Below, piece by piece: positions 35,051 to 43,478 of a stretch of 43,478 nucleotides of DNA. Every line of letters starts with the position of its first letter. The first letter of the stretch is position 1. Position numbers and translations under genes: made by a program. The stretch spans positions 1-43,478 of the forward strand of contig NW_006920414.1 in NCBI RefSeq assembly GCF_000344685.1, written 5' to 3'. A model generated the notes under the pieces. It saw only the letters and a list, made by a program, of their open reading frames with translations, was not told the DNA's origin and did no database searches. The DNA is from Gloeophyllum trabeum ATCC 11539 (Eukaryota; Basidiomycota; Agaricomycetes; Gloeophyllales; Gloeophyllaceae).

Positions 35051-36319
35051 ATGAGCCGCCACAACCCGTTCCGCACGCCCGGCGTCACCCCGCAGCCCAC
35101 CGGCGCCTCCACATTCACATTCACATCCCCATCCACCTCCGCACCCCCTCCCGCATCGCCACATCCAAACCCAAATCCACCCTACGCGCCCCCACCCGGC
35201 CCACCCCCCTCATCCACCGCCGAGGCTCACGACGACCTCCCCGAAATCCCCGAAGACCTCCCCGCCCTCCCGGACGAGCCGCCCCCCGCGTACTCGAGCG
35301 CGCCCGACCCGTGGCGCGGCGAGGCGACGATCGAGCTCGGCCCGCGCAGGCCCTTCCAGCAGCCCCCTGCCCCTGCTCCTGCCCCTGCCCCGCCCGCGCC
35401 TCCTGGACCACCCCAATCCCAGCCCCCACCCGGCGCGTCGAGCTACCCCGGGTCGGTGTACCGGCAGCACACGGGTGCGCCGCCGCCGCCGCCGCAGCAC
35501 CCGCACACGCGCCGGCGCTCTGCTGCCGGTGGTTCGGCGCATACGCCGACACCTGCGCCGTTGTCGGACTTTGCGAGGGATTTCTACGCCGCGGGGGCGG
35601 ATGGGGGTGGCGATGCAGGCACCGGTGCTGCTGCGCAGCCCAGCCAGGGCGCGTACCAGCCGCGGTATGCGCCGCCGCCCGGGCCACCGCCGCGAAGCCC
35701 TGGGGGCGGGGTCCCGGACGATGGACGGCCGACGAGGACGCCCGTACCGGGGCATCCGCTGCTGAGGGACGGGCGGCTGCTGGTGTACCCCGGCGGGTAC
35801 GAGTGTCACAAATGTGCGTCGCGCCCTCGATCTACTTATGCCATGGTCCCGTCTATATCGACGCCCGCAGGCCGCAACACGGGGTACAGGAACTTTGACC
35901 CGTCGCACCCGTGCGGCAAGTGCTGGGACAGGTACGCGAAGCCGTTCGCGGGCGCGGTGGCGTACGCCGACTGGGCCTCGCCGGCCTCCGCGTCGTCGGG
36001 GAAGACGTTCCAGCGCCCGCTGCCCTCTTTCTCCCCGCCGCACCTCTCCTCCCCCAACTCCTCCTCCTCCCACCTGCGCCCGCCTGCTACTGCCCCGCCC
36101 CGCCCGCATTCGTACGCAGGATACGAATCTCCATCCCCCGGGTTCACCACGGCGTACGCGCAGGCGCCGCCGGCGGGCGCGGCGGTCGTGCAGCCGGGGG
36201 ACCCGCGCATCGGCGGGAACTTGTGCTGGCAGTGTGGCGGGAGCGGGCGGGTGCCGGTGTTTTTGCTGATGGAGGAGCGGTGCGGGGTGTGCGGGGGGCT
36301 GGGGAGGGTGTTTGCGTGA
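35051..36319 (+). CDS. HUA1-like proline-rich zinc-ribbon protein
   Basis: Two exons (35051-35813 and 35871-36319) joined across a 57-bp intron give 403 residues. The first 245 residues are dominated by Pro/Ala/Ser-rich low-complexity sequence, with PPPAY at about residue 78 resembling a WW-domain/NEDD4-type ligase-binding PY motif. The conserved C-terminal half has CHKC (252-255) followed by RNTGYRNFDPSHPCGKCW (Cys 269 and 272), then after a Ser/Pro spacer GDPRIGGNLCWQCGGSGRVP with CGVCGG (C373, C376, C392, C395). That pairing of CxxC motifs and the NTGY..DPSHPC and GDPRIGG signatures fit the yeast Hua1 family, a cytoplasmic protein linked to actin patches and ubiquitin-ligase adaptors. The intron is a multiple of three without a stop, so retention would insert 19 residues within the first zinc motif. 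Confidence 0.85.
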   Translation: MSRHNPFRTPGVTPQPTGASTFTFTSPSTSAPPPASPHPNPNPPYAPPPGPPPSSTAEAHDDLPEIPEDLPALPDEPPPAYSSAPDPWRGEATIELGPRRPFQQPPAPAPAPAPPAPPGPPQSQPPPGASSYPGSVYRQHTGAPPPPPQHPHTRRRSAAGGSAHTPTPAPLSDFARDFYAAGADGGGDAGTGAAAQPSQGAYQPRYAPPPGPPPRSPGGGVPDDGRPTRTPVPGHPLLRDGRLLVYPGGYECHKCASRPRSTYAMVPSISTPAGRNTGYRNFDPSHPCGKCWDRYAKPFAGAVAYADWASPASASSGKTFQRPLPSFSPPHLSSPNSSSSHLRPPATAPPRPHSYAGYESPSPGFTTAYAQAPPAGAAVVQPGDPRIGGNLCWQCGGSGRVPVFLLMEERCGVCGGLGRVFA

Positions 36320-36609
36320 GGGACGGCACTGAGACTTGATCGATGTAGCATATTTAAGGATGTAGTAGTGTACGTTTGGGCGCTGTTATCGTGACCCTGC
36401 CGTGACTTGGCGAACGAAAGTCTGTGTAAACTATGTATGCCCGCACGGAGCGCTGGGGCTTCGAAGCGCGTCGGGATCGTCAATCTCGCTGATGCCGATG
36501 CTCGAGGAGAGGCGGTGCGCGAATATCGCCGGCTGTTTAGCGCACCCGTGCGAAACCACGATTAATCATTCCACCCGCGGTCGCCATCGCCTGCTCGTCG
36601 TCGTCGTCG

Positions 36610-39600
36610 ATGCCGCCAGAGGTGAGCAAGGGCAGCACGCGGCGCGCGCACCGCAAGGACGCGCTCGACGGGCACCAGGTGCGCGAGATCGAGCTGCGGC
36701 GGAGCAGGGGCGAAATCTCGTGTGCCGAGTGTCGGAGGTGCGCTCCACGCTCGCTCGCTCGCTCGCTGGATGGGCGGACTAACACGGAGTGCGCAGGCTC
36801 AAGATCAAGTGTGACAAGACCGTGCCGTGCAAGTCCTGTCGGGTGCGTTCTCAGTCAAGCGCATGCGAAGCTGGTCTTGATCCGTCGTTGGTCCAGAGAC
36901 GGGGCTGCGAGTCGCTCTGCCCGAACGGTGTGTCCGGCTTTGCGTTTCGATCGTCGCGCGCGCTAATCCAGTGCAGATAGCCTCACCACTGGCCAAGGCA
37001 CCCGGTGCGTGTCACTGCGCCATGCCATCTCCGACGCGCGCGAAGAGCTCATCACAAGTCTCTGTTAGATCCGTGCTAGCCGCCACCGAACACCTCTACG
37101 ACCAGATAGGTGCACTCACAAAGCGCGTGCGGCAGCTCGAGGATGCCCTTGCCACCGTCCAGGCGCAGCTCTCGCCCGAGCCTCACCCGCTGTTGCGGGG
37201 AGACACTACCGACGCCTCTCGCTCGACGTCGGAAAGTCTGCCCGCGAGCATCGAGGACGACGCGGAGACGCCGCTGCCCGACCAGTCCGGGTATGACTAC
37301 TTTGGAACTCTGACAGTGTCCGAGAACGGCGTCTCGCGATTCTTTGGACCCACCGGTGGCCTAGAGGTGCGTGCGCTCATCTCATACCAGCCCACTAACG
37401 TCAACATGCCACCCGCAGACGCTACTACGGGTAAGCCAACTTCCCTTGCACGCCTCTTTTGCTGATCACTGCCAGGGCGACGAGTCTCCGGTCCCGACGG
37501 GCTCGAGCGCGGACACGAGCGAATTCGAGCTCGAGCTCGACACCCCCTCCCTCCCCACCGCCATCACCGACTTTGCCCGCTCCTTCCCCTTCCACCTCGG
37601 CGGCCCGCTCTCCTCCGTGCAGAAGCTCGTCGAGGCGCAGCTCCCGCCGTACGACCGCGCGCTCGCGCTCTGCACCGCATTCAGCGAGCGCGCGACGTGG
37701 GTGTACCGCTGCCTCTCCAAATCTCAGCTCCTCGACGACCTCCTGCCCTCCATCTACGCCCTCGCCCCGCCTAGCGCCGACGACAACGACGGCGACACGG
37801 GCCCGCACGCCCTCGCGCTGCTCTTCACCGTCCTCGCGATCGGCGCGCTCATGGAGTCCCCGCTTGGGCGCGCCCCCGCCGAACGCTTCTTCCAGGTCGC
37901 GCGCTGCGCCATCTGCCTGCGCTCCGCGCTCGACAACCCGGGCATCGCGACGGTGCAGGCCCTCGACCTCATGAGCGCGTACAACTCGATGCGCGGCGAC
38001 GACGTCGTCGACCGCGCGTCGCGCATGGAGACGACCTGGAGCCTCGTCACGCTCGCCGCGCATCTATCTCATACGGTCAGCCCTTGCTTTCTTCTTCGTG
38101 ATCTCTGGGGGGACCGTTGTGCTTAGCGTGTCGTGTTAGTTGGGTCTTCGTGAGTGTTCACTCGGTCAAGCGAGGACGAATGCGATGCCGACGTTTTCGT
38201 CCCAGATCGCGAGAGCGCGCGCTGGGGCCTGCCGCAGAAGATCGTCGAGCGCAGGCGCCGCGCGTTCTGGGACATCTTTACCTTTGACGCGTGGCAGGTA
38301 GGCATGCATGCACGGGTTCCCGCTGCGGCACACTACTGATAGCCAACCCTCGTAGAGCCTAGCCACCGGCCGCCCCACGGCGTGCACCATCTCTACCGTG
38401 GACTGCCTGCTCCCCGAATCCGACGACCCCGCCATCACAGCAGGTACGCCGCCGCCGCCGCCGCCCTCCCCACGTCTCCCACTCACCCCCGCCTCACGCG
38501 CGCAGGGGAGAAGTGGATGTTCCAGTTCTCCGCGTGCTGCGTCGCCGCGGTCGCCGCGCAGGCGGCGATCCCCGCGGCGCCGCCGTACACGCGCATCCTC
38601 GAGCTCGAGGGCAAGATCACGGGCTTCCCGGCGCCGCCCGCGTACGAGCCCGCGCCGCACGCGCCCGCGGCCGACCTCAAGCGCGCGATGCTCGCCTTTG
38701 TGCTCGCGCACTCCCGCGAAACCAGTGCGTCGCCGTCGCCCCCGCTCGCCCCTGACGCTGACGCTGACGCCCGACAGTCCTGCTGTACCTGCACCGCAGC
38801 TACTTCATCCAGGCGATCATGGACCACCCGGCGAACCCGCTGCGGAGCGAGTACGCGCCCAGCTTTTTGACGGCGTACAAGTCCGCGTCGACGATCCTCA
38901 AGGTCACGCGCGAGCACTTTGCGAAGAACCCGGACGTGACCGCGCCCGTGTGGTACGTGTGGTCGTTTGCGTTCTCTGCTGCTGTAGGTCCTCGTCGTCT
39001 GTGTATCGCGACGTAGTACGCCGAGCGAGACTAACGTGTGGGTGGCGTGTTGGGCCTGGTAGATCCTGTTCGGGGCGGTGGTGACCAAGGGCCCGCGGTC
39101 GGCGCTCGCGCCGTCGGCGATGGAGGAGCTCGAGCAGGCGTTCGTGCTGTTCACAAAGGCGGCGCCGCTCAACCGACGAGCGGCAGAAGCCCTGGTCAGT
39201 CCCGTCTGCGCCTCCCGTCGGCATGGCGTGTGCTCTAGACTAACACGTTGGCCCAGCCCATCATCATCCGCCTCAAGAAGAAAGCGCGCGACGCGCTCAG
39301 CGCAGCCGACAGCCGCCTCAACGGGGCGCCCGGGAATCATGCACCCGCAGACAGCCCGGAGGAAGACGAGCTCTCGATATTCGCGGGCAAGGCCAAGCTC
39401 GTCTCGCGCCGGCGCTCGGGCTCGCTCGCGGGAGAGAAAACGGACCGCGCGTCGAAGAGCGCCACGCCCGCCCCGGTCGCGTCCAGCTCTACAAGTACCA
39501 GCCCCGCAGCCGGGTTCGCGCCGCAGCCGCAGCAACGCGAGGAGACGGCGCCTGCGGGCCCGGATTGGTCGTATAACTACTACGACGCGTACGATGGGCA

Positions 39601-39940
39601 CTATGTGCCGCCCCCGCAGCCCCCGGGGTTCGCCCAGGACGCGTTGCGCCAGCATCCCCAGGCGAGCGGATACGCGTGGCCGGCCCCGAATGCGTACCCG
39701 CAGTTTGGGCAGGAGCACATGAACGTGGATACTATGCACTTCCAGCAGCCGCAGGTGTATCAGCAACATCCTTCGTACCAGGCGTCGATGGACGTGTATA
39801 CCCAACCGTTCGGGCACCCGCCAGATTTCCCACCAGGGATGGAACATATCGTTGGCACAAGTGGTGATACGAGGATGGATCAGCGGTGGACGAGCTTTGT
39901 GCGGGACTCGGGGTTGGGCGACGATGCCAGTTTTATCTGA
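36610..39940 (+). CDS. Zn2Cys6 fungal transcription factor with Fungal_trans-type middle domain
   Basis: Fourteen exons give 857 residues, all phases consistent: 36610-36737, 36797-36842, 36897-36927, 36977-37004, 37069-37366, 37419-37430, 37476-38075, 38140-38149, 38206-38297, 38356-38443, 38506-38724, 38778-38983, 39063-39194, 39257-39940. The zinc cluster reads C38-x2-C41-x6-C48-x5-C54-x2-C57-x8-C66 with the LKIKCDKTVPCKSC core, then SLTTGQGTR and a heptad-like coiled coil (about 85-110, LYDQI..L..RVRQLEDAL) for dimerisation. The middle holds LGLHRESARWGLP, VERRRRAFWDIFTFD and a TGRPTA..STVDC segment, the pattern of the fungal-specific transcription factor domain. The C-terminus is Gln/Pro/Tyr-rich, typical of an activation region, ending GLGDDASFI. 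Two exons are only 12 and 10 nt. Target genes cannot be inferred; the neighbouring HUA1-like gene is not an obvious target. Confidence 0.92.
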
Positions 39941-40084
39941 GATATGATCTTACTTCTGTTTCTGCAAGCTCTATGGCTGGGTATTCACTATAGCATGTAT
40001 AATTGTGCGATCGTGTTTGCAGAGATGTACGGATTTATGACACATGACCTACGGGGGCCTGGCCGTCGACCAAAATCGAACTCG

Positions 40085-40215
40085 AAATTGGCGATGAATC
40101 AGCATCATCCTTCGTACCAGACGTCGATGTTCGTGTATATGATTGATCTGCGCTGGTCGAGATTCGAATTTCGTACGGGACTCGAGGTGTGCGACGATGC
40201 TAGTTTATATGGTTG
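40085..40215 (+). pseudogene. Degenerate duplicate of the end of the transcription factor's last exon
   Basis: The sequence cagcatcatccttcgtacca followed by gacgtcgatg and cgtgtat matches 39760-39800 (cagcaacatccttcgtacca, gcgtcgatg, cgtgtat). The later gcgctggtcgag..ttcgtacgggactcgagg.. gcgacgatgctagttt matches 39880-39935 (cggtggacgagctttgtgcgggactcgggg, gcgacgatgccagtttt). The spacer between these blocks is shortened. It reads HPSYQTSM...DLRWSRFEFRTGLEVCDDAS against HPSYQASM...DQRWTSFVRDSGLGDDAS in the gene. It lies about 150-270 bp after the true stop and is a partial, decayed tandem duplication. Confidence 0.8.
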
Positions 40216-41530
40216 TTTCTGTATCAGTGGATGAACGAATCATTGTTCACCACTAATGCACATTGACAATCTCCAGGCAAGGCGATGATTCATTTGTGGG
40301 ATATGCATAGATGCATCCATTCAAACTTGAAATACCACCAGGTTTTGCCTTAAGCTATCTAGAGAGTTGATACGGCGCACAGCGCCGTGAAGCAAAAATT
40401 CATGTGCTGTGGAAACCAAAGACACTAGCCTCGAGGGATATTTCAAGCCACGGGAGATCCCTGAATATAGCACTAGTATACCCTTTCAATAATATACCCC
40501 TTCTGAAGCTCACGGGACCCGAACGGAGTGTCTTTCCCTTCTCTTTCTCTCTCTCCTTGGATTTAATTTCTTCAATTTCTTTAATTGATCTAAAAGTCCA
40601 CACCTATAGTACATAAGCCTCTCCACGTCCAGGCCTCAATACCCGTTTCCTCAGCCGTCAGACGAGAGACGTTGTCTACACTTCCACGCAGTGAGATGGA
40701 CTTGTCGAATGAGATTGGGCCAGTAATATATTCGGGGCAATCTCCAGCTCCACGACTCGCTCGATCAAAGACCCTATGCGGAGACGTACGTGTATATCAT
40801 AGTATGCACGCACACCAGCGGGACCATGGAGCGCGAAAATCCAGGGTTCGCAGCGCAAGGAGATCGCTCAAGCCTACTTTTCCACCTGCCCTTATACGAG
40901 TCGCGTGGGATTTTGTGCAAAGGGACGAGAATGCCTTGCATGACCAGCTGCGTTGGCCTGATCGCGACGCCCGGGGTTAGGCGACGGAGTTGCGGTTGAC
41001 CCGCTAGGTAAACATGATAAGGCATCTTAGACTAGGTGGCGAGTGGAGGAGGGAAGAGCGCCTCCGCGCGTATGCCAGCTGCTCCACACCCGCCCATACC
41101 CCAACGCCGCTTTAGATAGTTTCTATACAGCGGACATGTCAACTAGCCTTCGCAAAACTGGGACTTCAGCGGTGCACAAACGTTGGTGTGCTGCCAAGAT
41201 GTGGGTACTTCGGCGCTTCAAAAGCCCTAAATGAATCGTCCCAAGATTTTACCGGTTCGAAACTTTGTGGAAAGCTGCGGCACTCAGTTGGTGAACAGAG
41301 CACCTTCCTTGTCTGGACCCGAATCCTGTCAATGAGTCATAGTACCACGCGGAGAAGAGGAAATATAGAATTAATGGAGCCCACACGTTCTCTCTGGCTG
41401 CCGGGAGTGCGTAAACGCATTTTACCTCGGACCGGGCAATGCTTGCGTTGCCCGCTTCAGCGGGCATTCTGGGGCTAGACCGATTTTCAGTTGCCAGTAT
41501 GCCATATCGCTTGTCAAAAAAAAAAAGGAT
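40216..41530. other. Intergenic sequence with a pyrimidine tract and a hairpin
   Basis: No supported gene. A pyrimidine-rich run (ctt/tct) occupies about 40525-40560. A perfect 6-bp stem with a 4-base loop (GCCCGC-TTCA-GCGGGC) lies at about 41449-41464, next to a second imperfect stem GGGCAA...TTGCCC. These may be repeat-derived. Nothing ties them to a transcript. Confidence 0.4.
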
Positions 41531-41609
41531 TAATGGAGCCGCACCGGTTGTGACTTCAGCTGAGAGAGTCTTCTCCGTAGCGAGGCCCTATCGAACATGG
41601 CTCCCATGA
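41531..41609 (+). mobile_element. Fragment resembling hAT transposase C-terminal dimerisation domain
   Basis: After a run of A (to 41526), the frame reads RINGAAPVVTSAERVFSVAR and ends at a TGA at 41607-41609. The S-A-E-R-V-F-S core is the hallmark of the hAT family C-terminal domain (Dimer_Tnp_hAT), usually (S)S..SERVFS. Only this short stretch is recognisable; surrounding sequence has stops in all frames. Probably a relic of a hAT element. A chance match is possible at this length. Confidence 0.4.
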
Positions 41610-43478
41610 CTGACGATATACCACAGCAGCGAATCGTATTCTATGCGCCCGAAATTGTCAGAGCTATGCATGTACAAGGGATGGATTGGACGTTAATTGG
41701 CCTTCGGCGTCCCCTCTGGCTGCCACAGTCCGGTTGTATTGCGAACTAGAATGAATAAAAGAAACGTACGAGAATGGGCAAGTATTCAGGGGACAAATAT
41801 ATCGTCCGTGCGCTGGCGAGATACACATAGGTTGTGGAATTCGCATTGGTCTGAGCCCATGCTCTCCCTCTACGCGAGTTTCCGATATTACCGTCTTCGG
41901 TGACAGTGTAAACAGTCATCACCCGATTGACATAGACATAAACAAGACAAACTATGTTCTGTCGGATATGGCATTCCTTAGTTACTGAACTCCCGAGAGG
42001 GGCCACTCGGTGTCGCCAGAGAATACCTACATGGACTACGTGTGAGTTCCATAGTCGAACAGTACAACTGACCGTGACTGGCGAGAGAAGGCTCATATAT
42101 CATAGAAACTGATTGTGCGTGTATCTTCGTTGAATTCTTACCTAGAGTGACGTAGGATTCCCGCAAGAATGCGGTGTCAGATGTGTTGACGAACAGATGG
42201 AGCGGTGGCCAATATATCTGACGATACTCGCGTCCACGTATTTTAGACATTGTGTCTCCATTCAGAAAGCGTCCATTGTTCTTCTCGATTTGTCAGTCGT
42301 GTTCCCAGCCACATCTGACTCGTTGATGGACTAGAACGCATGCCTCAATTTTATATGGACTCGGACGAGCTGACTTCCAGTAGACCCTTGTCCAACATCC
42401 AGCCCTCGATTCGGTTTCAGTCGTTCTGTAGCGTGGATCACAGACGCACCTGGACTAAGTGTGTCTCACGCTAATTCAGTCGGGGCTGTCATGGATGACC
42501 CGGCGAGAATAAAACCGATTAGGAGAGAAAACATACAGGCTTGAATAGCGCTGGGGTTGCTATGGCAGATCACCAGACCAGCACCAATTCCCCGCAATCC
42601 GGACAGAAACAGCAAAGTCGTCGATCGACGAGAGCATCAAGACGGCAACCGTGATGCAGTTCTGAGATGTGATGGATCCTGCTCAGACCTCGGAAAGGCG
42701 ATGCACTTCCGCAAGCTAGTCTTTCCCAGACATATCAGCGCAGAATCCGCTTGCATTTTCCAGACAAAAGGATGGAAGGAGAAGGGTATTTCCACCCGAG
42801 TGACGCCAAAAGCGAGACGCCTTAGACTTGGGACTACGCCCCAAGACGCGAGACCAAGGGGTCTTGCAAACCTTATTTTGCCACCCCACCTGAACGCCCC
42901 CCCTGGGTACCCCACCTCGTCCCCCTTGACTTCAACGCTCGAGCATCGGTCTACACACAGTACACGTCACCGCCTACGCTAGTATAATAAGGCCGTCCGC
43001 TACTCTGCTCGACACCCCGTCCTCGCTGTCTTCCCTGTCAACCACCATGCCCTTGCCGCTTCCGGCAGCGGTCCGGGTAGAAGTCTGGTAGCAGACCCCA
43101 ACCCTAGGGCGTACCGCCACGTGTCTGGTGACACAGGCGCGCCGCTTCTTCGAGGCTGCGTCCCGCCTTTCCGGCACCTCGTCAGTAGGCCCGTCGTCGT
43201 CGTCGCCGACGATGAGCATAGCTATAGTACTTGTATGTAGTCATAAAAACATGGAATAAATTTCATTAAATACAGAAAATTCATGCTATTGCATTGACAT
43301 GTACGCGGCGTCACTTAGACGCTCCGATCGAGCGTCATCGCCGTCAGGTTTGTCGTGCTCATTGTCTTCGACAGCGGCGGCGCACACCCTCGTATATGGC
43401 CTCAACAAAAATAATAAATTCATAGGATATTACATATATGCATTGACTCGTATTCCAGGCCATTTGTAGGCATAGAAA
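41610..43478. other. Intergenic to window end, one promoter-like spot
   Basis: No supported gene. TATAATAA at 42983-42990 is followed about 57 bp later by a pyrimidine-rich leader and an ATG in good context at 43047 (caaccaccatgcc), but its frame ends after 14 codons. A second frame continues with coding-like composition to about 43250, which needs a frameshift or a very short intron. This could be a decayed gene start. A minus-strand frame ending near 43318 (tail ...TMTLDRSV) could be the last exon of a gene beyond the window, with weak support. An inverted repeat GACGCTC/GAGCGTC lies at about 43318-43336. Confidence 0.3.

Noticed and set aside
35121..36109. Arg/Ala-rich minus-strand frames of 190-300 codons
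   Set aside because: They are antisense to the HUA1-like gene, have low-complexity composition and no family motif.
38483..39847. 454-codon minus-strand frame
   Set aside because: It spans introns and exons of the transcription factor on the other strand; it is Arg-rich and without start, splice or motif support.
41260..41290. tRNA B-box-like ggttcgaaac
   Set aside because: No A-box or clover-leaf stems at the right distances.
1..43478. CRISPR arrays, bacterial operons, ribosome binding sites
   Set aside because: Introns and gene structure show a eukaryotic nuclear sequence; no direct-repeat/spacer pattern is present.

Overview
The window is nuclear DNA of a filamentous basidiomycete, most likely an agaricomycete of the Polyporales type. 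The genes carry many short introns (mostly 45-80 bp, GT-AG), they lie on both strands with short spacers, exons are GC-rich and separated by AT-richer repeat-laden stretches, and the recognised proteins (squalene synthase, RCC1-PHD protein, HUA1-like protein, Zn2Cys6 factors) have basidiomycete features. All exon models below were built by hand from reading frame, splice consensus and family conservation. There is no transcript evidence.

Layout. 0.19-0.95 kb is a decaying tandem array of about 156-bp units. 1.2-2.35 kb holds a C-terminal exon of an unrecognised gene and a possible small DNA-transposon remnant. 2.8-14.3 kb is a dense housekeeping block: a POM34-like nuclear pore membrane protein (-), a large zinc-cluster protein of an expanded polypore-type family (+), squalene synthase ERG9 (+) and, converging on it, an RCC1-repeat/PHD-finger protein (-). 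14.3-20.6 kb is gene-poor, with gene fragments and an assembly gap (615 N) flanked by two identical 441-bp copies of the same sequence.

20.65-26.70 kb is the most unusual part. A SAP-domain protein (-) is divergently paired with a tyrosine recombinase/integrase gene (+), and a complete XPG/FEN1-like nuclease (-) converges on the recombinase. The SAP and nuclease genes read through intact. The recombinase is broken by a 16-bp tandem duplication. Together they look like the cargo of a Crypton-like mobile element, or of a recombinase-SAP-nuclease system whose unity has not been shown.

27.87-29.65 kb is an FAD monooxygenase of the salicylate-hydroxylase type (-). 29.7-35.0 kb has no gene I can support. 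35.05-39.94 kb holds a HUA1-like proline-rich zinc-ribbon protein and a 14-exon Zn2Cys6 transcription factor (both +). A degenerate copy of the end of the factor's last exon lies just downstream. 40.2-43.5 kb is intergenic or repeat-derived, with a fragment resembling the hAT transposase dimerisation region.

How the genes relate: squalene synthase makes the first committed sterol/triterpene precursor, but no other sterol or triterpenoid gene is visible, so this is an ordinary chromosomal locus and not a biosynthetic cluster. The 20.65-26.70 kb genes are the only set whose arrangement suggests a joint function.
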